A stretch of DNA of 64,000 nucleotides from CAYPAV01 sp964408805 (GTDB lineage: Bacteria > Pseudomonadota > Alphaproteobacteria > UBA8366), in contig CAYPAV010000021.1 of NCBI GenBank assembly GCA_964408805.1, positions 1-64,000 of the forward strand. The letters are read 5' to 3'. The notes beneath the pieces are model-generated. The model was not told the origin of the DNA and did no database searches. It saw only the letters and a list, made by a program, of their open reading frames with translations. A program made the translations under genes and the position numbers. This document shows positions 25,496 through 34,358 of this stretch, one piece after another. Positions within the stretch are counted from its first letter, which is position 1, and each line of letters begins with the position of its first letter.

Positions 25496-26815
25496 TTACC
25501 GGCCGAACAATTTCTTCAAAGTACCCGCCGGCGACGGTAGGCTCGGCAGCTTGACGCCGCTGCCGCTGCTCGTCGTCCCGCCGCTGGAGGTTCCGGGGAT
25601 GAGCTTCTTGACCGCGTCGAGCGCCTTTCCCGGGTCCTTTGCGACGTTACCCAACATGCCGGCCAAATCGGGCTTGTAGCTCAAATTGTCCCAAGGTCCG
25701 GAGACGATCACCGGCACCTTGATGCCGCCCGCATCGTCGCTGCCGCCCTGGCCCTTGGTAGTGGCGGCGATCTTCGGTTCGATGCGGTAGTTCACCGTTC
25801 GCTTGGGCATGTCGACCTTGCCCTTGCCGCTGAGCCGAAGCAGCGGTGATTTCAGCAATAGGTCCTGGTTGTTCAAGATGCCCTTCGTGATCCGATAGGT
25901 GCCGCCCAGCTCCGCGAAATCCGTCTTTTGGGTCTTCCGGGCACTGGGATCCAGGAACGCGCTGCCGACGTTTCGGATCATGGCGGCGAGGTTGATGCCG
26001 CTGATCGCTCCGTTAAGGAACTTCACCTTTCCCGACCCCGCCAGCGCCGAGACGATCGCGCGCTCGGTCCGGCCGCGAGACGTGATCGCAAGATCCGCAT
26101 TGGCCGTGCCCGAAAGCCGGGTGAACCCGGCCGCATCGGTCAGGAAGGGTTCGGCCTGAAAATTCGCAAGATCGAAATTCAACGCGATGGCCGGCACCGC
26201 ACCCTTGCCGTTGGCGGTCACCTTTGCCCGACCGGTGCCGTCGTAGAGCACCATCTTCGAGAGATCGCTGACCAGCACGCCGTCTTTCAAGGTGACCTTG
26301 AGGTTGGTCTGGCCGACCTTGATCTTGCGGACGAGGAGTCCCTTGACGGTCAGTTCCAGAGTTGCATCGGCGGCGCGAAGGCCGGTGAGGTCTATCGGAT
26401 CGTCGCTCCAATCCGCGCCGATTTGGCCGGCGCGGATTTGCCCGTGCTTTTCGCGTCGCCGGACTTTGCCCCTTCCGGCGGCAGGTAGGGGTTGAGGTCG
26501 AGCATGCCCAGATCGAGCCGCCCCGTGATCTTAGGTTTTCGGCCGCCGCCGTCAAAGGCGAATTGCCCGGAACCGGTGATCTTGTCGACCGACAGCTTGG
26601 CATCGTTGAAGGCGTATCGACTGCCCTTCACGTCGACCTTGCCCTCGATATTCAAGGGTCCGAGGCCGTCGCCGGGCGCCTTGATAGGCGCGCCGACCCA
26701 GGCGGCCAATTCGCGGATCGACGGGACATCGAGTTTCAGTGCGCCGGCGGCGGCGATCACCTTGGCACTCGAAGCCGACCCTTTGAAGGTGAGGGCCACG
26801 CGGGGCGCTTCGCCG
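25496..26815 (-). pseudogene. AsmA-family remnant, 5'-truncated and frameshifted
   Basis: AsmA proteins are inner-membrane-anchored, mostly periplasmic bridge-like proteins linked to envelope lipid homeostasis. Two frames together give about 440 residues of AsmA C-terminal sequence: GEAPRVALTFKGSA to PAKSARIG in one frame (about 26815-26415), then DWSDDPIDLTGLRAADATLE through NLAAMIRNVGSAF to the end in another. One missing base near 26411-26417 joins them (GCGCG|GATTGG). The N-terminal membrane anchor and first half of the protein are absent: homology stops exactly where the neighbouring esterase gene ends, suggesting a deletion or rearrangement there. It should be non-functional even if the frameshift is a sequencing error. 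Confidence 0.8.
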
Positions 26816-26818
26816 TGA

Positions 26819-27676
26819 CTACGCCAGATTCCTCCTGAAGAATGGAATAAGCGGGTCAACGGACAGGTGCGTGTCGCGCGCCGCCTGGTCAATATAGACC
26901 AGTTCGATATCACCGCCCGCCTTGCGATAATTGTCGGCAAAGCGCTCCGGCTCGTTGACGTCGCCGCCGGATTCGGGATCGTGGTAATCGTGGACGTCAT
27001 CGGGGCGACCCTGAATCCAGATCGCCGGCGGCGTCTCGACCGTTTCACCATTCTCCAGCGCCAGCATCGGGTTGCCCTCGGCCATGTTCGCCTCGGTGAC
27101 CCAGTATAGATCGTGTCGTTCCGGGATGTCGCCGACCCAGGCGGGCGGGTTGGCCGACTCCCTTAGTCGATTGGCGTGGCGATAACGCGACAGGGGGTTG
27201 ATCACTGGCCACAGCATCGCTACACAGCGGACCGTTGCATCGACGAGGTGCGACGGGGATTCCAAGGCAAGTCCCGCGTATCTCGGATCCCGTGGACGCA
27301 TCGCCGCCAGCATCGCGAGATGTCCGCCGCTGGATTGGCCGGAAAACGCAAACCGCGTGGGATCGAGACCAAGTGCGTTCGAATTTCCCTTGAGCCAGCG
27401 GACGGCATAGTTGATGTCGATCAGGGAACTCGGATAGCCGTCGCCCGCATGGCGAAAATTCAGCGCCGCGACCGCGAAACCGGCGCTTGCCAGCATCTCG
27501 TCGCGGTCCTGGCATCCGGTTAGGTCCCCCTTGCACCAGGCACCGCCGTGAAGATCGACCACGGTTGGAAAAGGCCCCGCGCCCGACGGCTTGAAGAGCC
27601 GCAGCATCTGCGCGCTTTCACCGTGACGGATGTAGTCGATATCTTCCCTGGTAATGTCCAGTGTATCGGTTTGCAT
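26819..27676 (-). CDS. Alpha/beta hydrolase (BD-FAE / HSL-like esterase)
   Basis: 285 residues. Oxyanion-hole motif VVDLHGGAWCKGD and nucleophile elbow FSGQSSGGH (GxSxG) identify a carboxylesterase-type hydrolase; the late His lies in ARDTHLSVD. Cytoplasmic, no signal peptide. ATG 27676 is chosen because AAGGAAG precedes it; a frame from 27700 is unsupported. The last codons (FFRRNLA) and stop border the truncated AsmA sequence directly, so this gene may have arrived in the same rearrangement. Confidence 0.88.
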   Translation of the reverse strand: MQTDTLDITREDIDYIRHGESAQMLRLFKPSGAGPFPTVVDLHGGAWCKGDLTGCQDRDEMLASAGFAVAALNFRHAGDGYPSSLIDINYAVRWLKGNSNALGLDPTRFAFSGQSSGGHLAMLAAMRPRDPRYAGLALESPSHLVDATVRCVAMLWPVINPLSRYRHANRLRESANPPAWVGDIPERHDLYWVTEANMAEGNPMLALENGETVETPPAIWIQGRPDDVHDYHDPESGGDVNEPERFADNYRKAGGDIELVYIDQAARDTHLSVDPLIPFFRRNLA

Positions 27677-27770
27677 GGGACTTCCTTTTCGTAAGTTCAC
27701 GCCGGCGACGCGGACATCGGAAATACTAGGCGCGTCGAAGAGCCGAGTCTATCGATCGGCGCATCGCCGG

Positions 27771-28193
27771 TCACTCCTCCCACGGATTGACCACGTCAAG
27801 ACCCGGCAGATCGAAATCTTCCGAATTGCGTGTCACCATTGATAGACCGTTCACGAGCGCCGTCGCGGCGAGCAAGCCGTCGACGGCCGGCAACGCCCTC
27901 CCATCCAGGCGGGCCTGTGCACTGATCGTTCCCCATCGATCGGCGACGCGGCGGTCGACAGTCAAGAATCGTTCCTCGAACCAATCGGGCAAATCATGAT
28001 CGAGCCAGCCGATGAGTCGGGTCTTGCGTCGGCCAAGGTCGAGCAATTCGATCCCCTTGCGGATCTCCCCGAGGCTCAGCACGCTGAGATAGAGATCTTC
28101 CCCCTGCGACGTTTCCAACCAGGAAATCACGTTCGTGTTCGGGTTGGGACGCAACGTCTCGGAGACGACGTTGGTATCGAGAAGGTAACTCAC
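27771..28193 (-). CDS. vapC: VapC-type PIN-domain toxin (FitB-like)
   Basis: 140-residue PIN ribonuclease toxin of a type II module. The acidic metal-binding residues are all visible: Asp in MSYLLDTNVVSE, Glu in LGEIRKGIELL, Asp in LPAVDGLLAATA and the final polar position in TRNSEDFDLPG. VapC/FitB toxins cleave RNA, often initiator tRNA or rRNA; the target here is unknown. The GTG start at 28193 overlaps the antitoxin stop (GTGA), the usual arrangement that keeps antitoxin in excess. Confidence 0.92.
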   Translation of the reverse strand: MSYLLDTNVVSETLRPNPNTNVISWLETSQGEDLYLSVLSLGEIRKGIELLDLGRRKTRLIGWLDHDLPDWFEERFLTVDRRVADRWGTISAQARLDGRALPAVDGLLAATALVNGLSMVTRNSEDFDLPGLDVVNPWEE

Positions 28194-28438
28194 AGATCCA
28201 GGTCTCGTGCCGGTGACCGGTCGCGTTCGATGTCGAGCGGCAGTCCTTTTAGCGGGGATGCCGTCATGAATTCGACAAAGCTTTGATTCCGATCGACAAG
28301 GCGATCGTAGTCGGTCCGGGCCAACACGACGACCTCGTCCCGGCCATGCACGGTGATGCCTTGCGGGCCGTCTCGCACCGCCTCGCGGACCAATTCACTG
28401 AGTCGAGCCTTGGCGGCCTGCAACTGCCAATTACGCAT
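28190..28438 (-). CDS. Phd/YefM-family antitoxin
   Basis: 82 residues. N-terminal MRNWQLQAAKARLSELVREA with VVVLARTDYDRLV is the Phd/YefM DNA-binding and dimerisation fold; the C-terminal tail (about 55-82, SPLKGLPLDIERDRS) should wrap the toxin. It neutralises the VapC-type toxin encoded next and likely represses its own promoter through the palindrome directly upstream. The ATG is 14 bp from that palindrome. Confidence 0.92.
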   Translation of the reverse strand: MRNWQLQAAKARLSELVREAVRDGPQGITVHGRDEVVVLARTDYDRLVDRNQSFVEFMTASPLKGLPLDIERDRSPARDLDL

Positions 28439-28452
28439 TGTCAGGATCCGGT

Positions 28453-28483
28453 GATATTAAACTAGTCAGACTAGTTTAATATC
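28453..28483. promoter_or_regulatory. Perfect palindromic operator of the toxin-antitoxin operon
   Basis: GATATTAAACTAGT (28453-28466), spacer CAG, ACTAGTTTAATATC (28470-28483): 14-bp arms matching at every base. It is AT-rich in a GC-rich region and sits immediately before the antitoxin start on the minus strand, where Phd/YefM-toxin complexes bind for autorepression. The promoter -10 element probably overlaps it. Confidence 0.8.
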
Positions 28484-28551
28484 AGATTTAATTGATGATA
28501 ATCAAGTACTGATCAAAGCCGCACGCCTATCACCCGTCCCTCTGTCTCGAT

Positions 28552-29928
28552 TCAACGCATCGCGGGTCGCCAGCGATGGAACCGCCAGGTCAGGGCAAGA
28601 GCAACCACGGTAAGCCCGGCGGCGAGGCCGAGCCAGACGCCGACCCCCGCCATGCCCGCCTCGAAGGCGAGGTAATAGCCGGTCGGAAAGCCGATGCCCC
28701 AGTAGCCGATCGCGGCCAGGATCAAGGGCGTTCGGGTGTCCTTCATGCCGCGCAGGATGCCGGCGGCGATGGCTTGGATGCCGTCGACGATCTGAAACCC
28801 GGCGGCGACCATGAAAAGGGCGACGGCATGGTTTCGCGGCACCGTATTCGCGGGATCGTCGGCTTCCAGAAACAGCGAGATCAAAAAGACGGGTGCGAGC
28901 GCGAACAGGAGCGCCGATGCCGACATCCAGGTCGTGCCCATCGCAAGGGATGTCCATCCGGCGCGCCGCACGCCTTCCGAATCGCGCCGGCCGATCGCGA
29001 ACCCGACCCGGATCGTCGCCGCCTGGCCAATCCCAAGCGGCACCATGAAAGCCATCGAGATGCAGCGGATGGCGATCATGTGGGCCGCGAGATAGTCCGT
29101 GCCGAGGATGCCCGTCATGAAGATCGCCGTCGCGAAGAGCGCATGTTCCAAAAGCATCATGGCGCCGATCGGAATGCCGAGACGGAAGACCTCGCGGAAG
29201 AGTTCCCAATCCGGCCGCCAGAAGCGTCCCAGGATATAAAACCGGCGGAGGTGCCGGGCGCGGACCGCGAAGAGGAGAAGCGAAATGCACATCAAGAGAT
29301 TGGCGAACGCGAAGACGATGCCCGCCCCCTGAACGCCGACGGCCGGAAATCCGAAGTTGCCGTACATCAGCGCGTAGTTTCCAATCAGCGTGAACGCGAT
29401 CCCCCCGAGCATGACGTAGAGTGCCGCGCGCGCTCGGTCCATCACGGCGACGAAACCGCGGAGCGCAATCAGCCAGAGACCGGGGATAAGGCCCCAGCGC
29501 GCGTATTCGATATAGCCGGCGGCGCGGACGGCGTTGGTCTCGCTCTGACCGAGCAGCAGGAATATCTCGCGGGCATGGGCCAGGATTAAGATGCAAATGG
29601 CGCCCATCAGGGTCGCGGCCCAGAGTCCCTGACGGACCGAGCGCCGCACCATCCGGATGTCGCCGCCGCCCCGCGCCTGCGAGGCGAGCGGGGCGACCGA
29701 GCTGACGACCCCAAGCGCGAAGAGGAAGGGAATGGTGTAGAGCGTCAGGCCGAGCCCGCCCGCCGCCACCGCGTCGGCCCCGACCCGGCCCAGCATCAAG
29801 GTTTCGACAACACCGATCGATACGTAGGCGAGCTGGGTCGCGGCGATCGGCGCCGCCAGGGCAAGGGTCAGGCGGAATTCGGTGCGCCAGGGGTGGTCGA
29901 TTTCGCGGGGTGTCTCGGCGGGTGACAT
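28552..29928 (-). CDS. MATE-family multidrug/toxin exporter (NorM-like)
   Basis: 458 residues with about twelve membrane helices in two similar halves. Family features: LALAAPIAATQLAYVSIGVVETLMLGRVG at the N-terminus, VSSVAPLASQARGGGD, and the second-half counterpart LGIGQAATIRVGFAIGRRD. Such pumps expel cationic compounds in exchange for Na+ or H+. Monocistronic and same strand as the dxs operon, about 125 bp downstream of it. A long arginine-rich frame overlapping it on the same strand is a shadow. Confidence 0.94.
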   Translation of the reverse strand: MSPAETPREIDHPWRTEFRLTLALAAPIAATQLAYVSIGVVETLMLGRVGADAVAAGGLGLTLYTIPFLFALGVVSSVAPLASQARGGGDIRMVRRSVRQGLWAATLMGAICILILAHAREIFLLLGQSETNAVRAAGYIEYARWGLIPGLWLIALRGFVAVMDRARAALYVMLGGIAFTLIGNYALMYGNFGFPAVGVQGAGIVFAFANLLMCISLLLFAVRARHLRRFYILGRFWRPDWELFREVFRLGIPIGAMMLLEHALFATAIFMTGILGTDYLAAHMIAIRCISMAFMVPLGIGQAATIRVGFAIGRRDSEGVRRAGWTSLAMGTTWMSASALLFALAPVFLISLFLEADDPANTVPRNHAVALFMVAAGFQIVDGIQAIAAGILRGMKDTRTPLILAAIGYWGIGFPTGYYLAFEAGMAGVGVWLGLAAGLTVVALALTWRFHRWRPAMR

Positions 29929-30053
29929 GGTTACGACCTTGGAGCCGTGTCCGGCGGCCGCTCACGTGGATTAGCGGTTGGCGATGTCTCGGGCATGGCC
30001 GCTCGGGGGCGCCGCCTCCGCGATTGATTCGGAGCCGCCGCGCCGCCTTATAT

Positions 30054-31985
30054 CTATTCCGCCGCGCCTGCCTCGATCTCGGCCACCGCCTTGTCGGCGC
30101 CGATGGCGAGCAGTGCCGTGTGAACGATGTGCCGCGCGTTGAGTTCGGCCGCTTCGTACATGTCGTAGGGCGCCGCCTGGTCCTGGAAGCGGTCGGGCAG
30201 ATGCATCGGCCGAATCTTGAGGCCGCCCGCGATCAGGTCGTTGGATGCGAGATGCTCCAGAACATGTGTCGCGAATCCCCCGATCGAGGCTTCCTCGATC
30301 GTTATCAGCACTTCATGGTTCTTCGCCAGGCGTTCCACCAGGTCCGTGTCGAGTGGCTTCGCGAAGCGTGCATCGGCAACCGTGGCCGGGAAGCCATGGG
30401 CCGCCAATTCATCCGCAGCTTTCAGGCTTTCCAGCAAGCGGCCGCCGAAGGACAGCAGGGCGATCCTTGAGCCTTCGCGCAACACGCGGCCCCGGCCGAT
30501 CTCCAGAATTTCGCCTCTTTCCGGCATATCGACCCCAACGCCTTCACCCCGGGGGTAACGCAAGGCCATCGGGCCTTCGTCATAAGCGACCGCCGTCGCG
30601 ACCATGTGCACGAGTTCGGCTTCATCACCGGCCGCCATCACGACCATTCCCGGCAAGCAGCCGAGATAGGTCACGTCAAAGGCGCCCGCATGCGTCTGGC
30701 CGTCGGCGCCCACGAGACCGGCTCGGTCGATCGCGAAACGGACCGGCAGCTTTTGAATCGCGACATCATGCACGACCTGGTCGAAGGCTCGTTGCAGGAA
30801 GGTCGAGTAGATCGTCGCGAAAGGCTTGAAGCCCTCGGCCGCCAATCCTGCGCAAAACGTCACCCCATGCTGTTCCGCGATGCCGACGTCGAAGGTCCGG
30901 TCCGGGTGCGCCTTGCCGAAGAGGTCCAGCCCCGTACCGTCGGGCATGGCCGCCGTCACCGCGACAATCCGGTCGTCTTCGTTCGCCTGCTTGATCAGCT
31001 CGTTCGCGTAGACCTTGGTGTAGGAAGGCGCGTTCGAGGTTCCTTTGTGTTGGGCCCCCGTGATCACATCGAATTTCGAGACGCCGTGATACTTGTCCGC
31101 CGAGTCCTCGGCCGGGGCGTAGCCCTTGCCTTTGACGGTCACGGCATGGAGCAGCACCGGTCCTGGAATGTCGGAATCGCGGAGATTTTTCAGGACGGGG
31201 ATCAGGTGGTCCATGTTATGCCCGTCAATGGGGCCCATGTAGTAGAAACCAAGCTCCTCGAACAGCGTGCCGCCGGTCACCATGCCGCGCGCATATTCCT
31301 CCGCCCGCTTCGCCGCGATTTCCATCGGATGCGGCAGTTTTTCGGCGATATCCTTGCCGAGTTCGCGGAGTTTTCGGTACTCCCTCGACGACAGCAGCCG
31401 GGTCAGGTAGTTGTTGAGCGCGCCCACCGGCGGTGCGATCGACATCTCGTTGTCGTTCAAGATCACGATCAGCTTCGATTCCATCGCCCCGGCATTGTTC
31501 ATCGCCTCATAGGCCATGCCCGCCGTCATAGATCCATCGCCGATCACCGCGATGACGTTTCGGTTTTCTTCCCCCTTCAAATCCCGTCCGACAGCGAAGC
31601 CGAGCCCGGCCGAGATCGAGGTCGAGGAATGCGCCGCGCCGAAGGGGTCGTACTTGCTTTCCGAGCGCTTCGTAAAGCCGGAAAGGCCGCCGCCCTGGCG
31701 TAGCGTGTGGATGCGGTCGCGCCGGCCCGTCAAAATCTTGTGCGGGTAACACTGATGGCCGACATCCCAGATCAGGGTGTCTCGCGGCGTGTCGAAGACG
31801 TAGTGAATTGCCGCCGTCAACTCGACCACGCCTAGGCCCGCGCCGAGATGTCCGCCCGTTCGCGAAACCGCCTCGACCGTCGCCGAACGCAACTCGTCCG
31901 CCAATTGGCGAAGGTCGCCTTCGGGCAGAGATCTTAAATCCGACGGTTCATTGATACCGTCCAACAGCGGTGTATTCGAAGTCAA
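30054..31985 (-). CDS. dxs: 1-deoxy-D-xylulose-5-phosphate synthase
   Basis: Condenses pyruvate and glyceraldehyde 3-phosphate, the first step of the MEP isoprenoid pathway and also a source for thiamine and pyridoxal. 643 residues, normal length. Thiamine diphosphate site GDGSMTAGMAYEAMNNAG, substrate segment PIDGHNMDHL, and the catalytic Glu in VGIAEQHGVTFCAGLA are present. TTG 31985 is accepted as start because AAGGGAG lies 5-6 bases upstream. Last gene of a four-gene minus-strand cluster, 35 bp after ispA. Confidence 0.98.
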   Translation of the reverse strand: MTSNTPLLDGINEPSDLRSLPEGDLRQLADELRSATVEAVSRTGGHLGAGLGVVELTAAIHYVFDTPRDTLIWDVGHQCYPHKILTGRRDRIHTLRQGGGLSGFTKRSESKYDPFGAAHSSTSISAGLGFAVGRDLKGEENRNVIAVIGDGSMTAGMAYEAMNNAGAMESKLIVILNDNEMSIAPPVGALNNYLTRLLSSREYRKLRELGKDIAEKLPHPMEIAAKRAEEYARGMVTGGTLFEELGFYYMGPIDGHNMDHLIPVLKNLRDSDIPGPVLLHAVTVKGKGYAPAEDSADKYHGVSKFDVITGAQHKGTSNAPSYTKVYANELIKQANEDDRIVAVTAAMPDGTGLDLFGKAHPDRTFDVGIAEQHGVTFCAGLAAEGFKPFATIYSTFLQRAFDQVVHDVAIQKLPVRFAIDRAGLVGADGQTHAGAFDVTYLGCLPGMVVMAAGDEAELVHMVATAVAYDEGPMALRYPRGEGVGVDMPERGEILEIGRGRVLREGSRIALLSFGGRLLESLKAADELAAHGFPATVADARFAKPLDTDLVERLAKNHEVLITIEEASIGGFATHVLEHLASNDLIAGGLKIRPMHLPDRFQDQAAPYDMYEAAELNARHIVHTALLAIGADKAVAEIEAGAAE

Positions 31986-32020
31986 CGGGATCTCCCTTGG
32001 CGTATTATGATACCGCTACG

Positions 32021-32908
32021 TCAATTACGACGCTCCACCACGAAGCGGGCTGCCTGACGCAATAGTTCCGCTTTTTCACCGAAAATAGCAAGATGCGAAA
32101 TTGCCTGATCGGCCAAATGATTAGCTTGGCCCCGCGCGCGCTCCACACCCAGTATCGACACGAAGGTGGCCTTACCCGCGCCCTCGTCCTTGTTGACCGC
32201 CTTACCCACCTCGTCGACATCGCCTTCGACATCGAGCAAATCGTCGGCGATCTGGAAGGCCAGGCCGAGATCGTGGGCATAGCCGCGAAGCGCCTCGCGA
32301 GCTTCTTCCGAGGCCTGGCCGAGGATCGCCCCCGCCTCGCAGGCGAAAGCGATCAACGCGCCGGTCTTCAGGCGCTGCAGCCGAGTGATCTGGCCAATGT
32401 CGAGTTCTTCGTTCTCGGCGCGAAGGTCGATCATCTGCCCGCCGACCATGCCATGTGCACCCGCCGCGACCGCAAGGGCCGAAACCAATTCGGTTCGAAC
32501 GCGGGCGTTGCCGTGCGTATCCGCGCTGGTCAGGACCTCGAAGGCAAGCGGCAATAAGGCGTCGCCCGCGAGCACCGCAGTCGCGTCGTCGAATTTCTTG
32601 TGGACGGTCGGCTTGCCTCGCCTCAGATCGTCATCGTCCATGGCGGGGAGATCGTCATGCACCAGCGAATAGCAGTGGATGAGTTCAAGAGCCCCGCCGG
32701 TCCGAAGCGCTGCCCTTGGGTCGACATCGAACAGTCCGGCGCTCTGCATGACGAGGAAGGGGCGGAGGCGCTTGCCGCCGCCGAGGGTCGCATAGCGCAT
32801 CGCCTCATGCAGGCGATGTTCGGTCGCGTCCTCCTCGGCCAATAGCCGGTCGAGAAACGCTTCGATCTTCTCGGCCGTTTCAGTTAGGGCTTCCGTGAGA
32901 TCGGCCAT
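32021..32908 (-). CDS. ispA: Farnesyl diphosphate synthase / polyprenyl synthase
   Basis: Builds farnesyl (or geranylgeranyl) diphosphate from IPP and DMAPP. 295 residues, with first Asp-rich motif DDLPAMDDDDLRRGKPT and second motif ADDLLD, GGGKRLRPFL at the start of the core and the lysine-rich TVHKKFDDATAVLAGD. The FARM has the spacing of bacterial short-chain synthases. Starts 6 bp after xseB and lies 35 bp before dxs, the conserved isoprenoid arrangement. Chain length is not proven by sequence alone. Confidence 0.96.
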   Translation of the reverse strand: MADLTEALTETAEKIEAFLDRLLAEEDATEHRLHEAMRYATLGGGKRLRPFLVMQSAGLFDVDPRAALRTGGALELIHCYSLVHDDLPAMDDDDLRRGKPTVHKKFDDATAVLAGDALLPLAFEVLTSADTHGNARVRTELVSALAVAAGAHGMVGGQMIDLRAENEELDIGQITRLQRLKTGALIAFACEAGAILGQASEEAREALRGYAHDLGLAFQIADDLLDVEGDVDEVGKAVNKDEGAGKATFVSILGVERARGQANHLADQAISHLAIFGEKAELLRQAARFVVERRN

Positions 32909-32914
32909 GCCGGT

Positions 32915-33166
32915 TCAGTCGATATCCACGGCTTCCGCGCTCGGCGCGCCGTCGGCATCGAGGGAAATTTTTTCGATTTTCGCATGGGCCTCGCGCAACT
33001 TGGCCTCGCAATGGCGCTTCAGGGCCGCGCCCCGCGTATAGCTGGTGATCGCGTCGTCAAGTTTGGCATCGCCGGACTCGAGCGCCTTCACGATCGTCTC
33101 CAATGCCTGCAAGGCATCTTCGAAGCTCATCTTCTTGATGTCGTTCGGGATTTCGTTCTCGGCCAT
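32915..33166 (-). CDS. xseB: Exodeoxyribonuclease VII small subunit
   Basis: 83 residues. The core SFEDALQALETIVKALESGDAKLDDAITSYTRGAALKRHC is the XseB helical hairpin, in which several subunits wrap each XseA. The complex degrades single-stranded DNA in both directions. Ribosome site GGAGAGGCAGGA precedes the ATG. It is sandwiched between the HDAC-like gene and ispA, as in many proteobacteria. Confidence 0.96.
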   Translation of the reverse strand: MAENEIPNDIKKMSFEDALQALETIVKALESGDAKLDDAITSYTRGAALKRHCEAKLREAHAKIEKISLDADGAPSAEAVDID

Positions 33167-33244
33167 TCCTGCCTCTCCATCGGGAGTTTAGTCGCGGGCC
33201 ATTCGCCTGTCCAAAGCTATATGTGATTGGGCGGCAATCCAGGT

Positions 33245-34192
33245 TCAGGCGTTACCGTCGCGCCCGGTGGACATCAAGACGCTGACATGCGCGGCGGCGC
33301 TCGCCGCAAGCGCATCCAGATCGTAGCCCCCCTCAAGGGTCGAGACGACACGCCCTTCGCAGGCCGCGTCGGCGATCTCGAGCAGGCTTGCTGTTGCCCA
33401 GGCGTAATCCGCCTCGACGAATTCGAGCTGCGCCAGCGGATCCGCGGCATGTGCATCGAACCCGGCGGATATAAACAAGAAGTCGGGCGAAAAGGCCTGG
33501 AGCGCGGGAAGGACTTGTTCCTCCATGCCGGCGCGGAACTGGTCCGAGCCCGCATGGGGCGGCAGCGGCAGGTTGACGATATTGCCGTGCGCGCCGGTCT
33601 CGGACTCGCCGCCCGTGCCGGGATAAAGCGGCATCTGGTGCGAGGAGGCGAAGAATCGCGTCGCGTCGTCCCAGAACATCGCTTGAGTTCCGTTGCCGTG
33701 GTGCACGTCGAAATCGACCACGGCCACCCGTGCCCGACCGTGGACCGCTTGGGCATGGGCGGCTCCGATGGCGACATTGTTGAACAGGCAGAACCCCATC
33801 GGGACGGCCGGTTCCGCGTGGTGGCCCGGCGGTCGGACGGCGCAGAACGCGTTTTGGGCTGCGCCGGCCATGATGGCGTCGATCGCGGCACAGACCGCCC
33901 CCGCCGCGCGCCGCGCCGCCTCGCCCGAGGCCGGCGAGACGTGAGTGTCTCCGTCGAGCGCGGCCCGGCCTTCCGCCGGGATCGCGGCCAGAACCTTCTC
34001 GACGTATTCGATTGGGTGGACCCGGGCGATCTGATCCAACGAGGCTTCCGGTGCCTCGCGGCGGTCGAGCGGCGCGAACGCATCGGCCGCCAGCGCCCGG
34101 CGCACCGCCTTCAACCGGGCAGGCGATTCCGGATGCATCGGGCCCGGGTCATGAGCCTCGCAGATATCATGGGTATAGAGGATGGTCGTCAT
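33245..34192 (-). CDS. Histone deacetylase / acetoin-utilisation (AcuC/HDAC) family amidohydrolase
   Basis: 315-residue zinc-dependent deacylase. Active-site His pair in RPPGHHAEPAVPMGFC, zinc ligands in VDFDVHHGNGTQ (Asp, His) and SAGFDAHAADPL (Asp), catalytic-loop ETGAHGNIVNLPL. Bacterial members deacetylate acetyl-lysine proteins, acetylpolyamines or other amides; the substrate is unassigned. ATG 34192 is used: an open frame reaching back to 34630 crosses the divergent efflux promoter region. First gene of the cluster with xseB, ispA and dxs. Confidence 0.94.
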   Translation of the reverse strand: MTTILYTHDICEAHDPGPMHPESPARLKAVRRALAADAFAPLDRREAPEASLDQIARVHPIEYVEKVLAAIPAEGRAALDGDTHVSPASGEAARRAAGAVCAAIDAIMAGAAQNAFCAVRPPGHHAEPAVPMGFCLFNNVAIGAAHAQAVHGRARVAVVDFDVHHGNGTQAMFWDDATRFFASSHQMPLYPGTGGESETGAHGNIVNLPLPPHAGSDQFRAGMEEQVLPALQAFSPDFLFISAGFDAHAADPLAQLEFVEADYAWATASLLEIADAACEGRVVSTLEGGYDLDALAASAAAHVSVLMSTGRDGNA

Positions 34193-34358
34193 CGAACTCC
34201 GCCTATAAATCCGCGCAGCGGCGCGATCTTTCCCGGTCCAGTCTATAGCCGAGCGGGGGTAGCGCTGTCCAACCGTGGGAAATTTCCATGAAAACTTCGC
34301 GGCAAGACCATTTTGGTTCTTTCCAGCGCGCCATTTATATGCAAATTTGCGTTTAATT

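Noticed and set aside
28502..29965. 487-codon arginine-rich frame overlapping the MATE gene on the same strand
   Set aside because: Composition (very high Arg/Gly/His, no membrane helices) is typical of an out-of-frame shadow in GC-rich DNA; the MATE frame has clear family motifs.
29990..30050. Possible terminator after dxs
   Set aside because: GC-rich arms around ATTGATT pair only imperfectly and no T-run follows on the minus strand.
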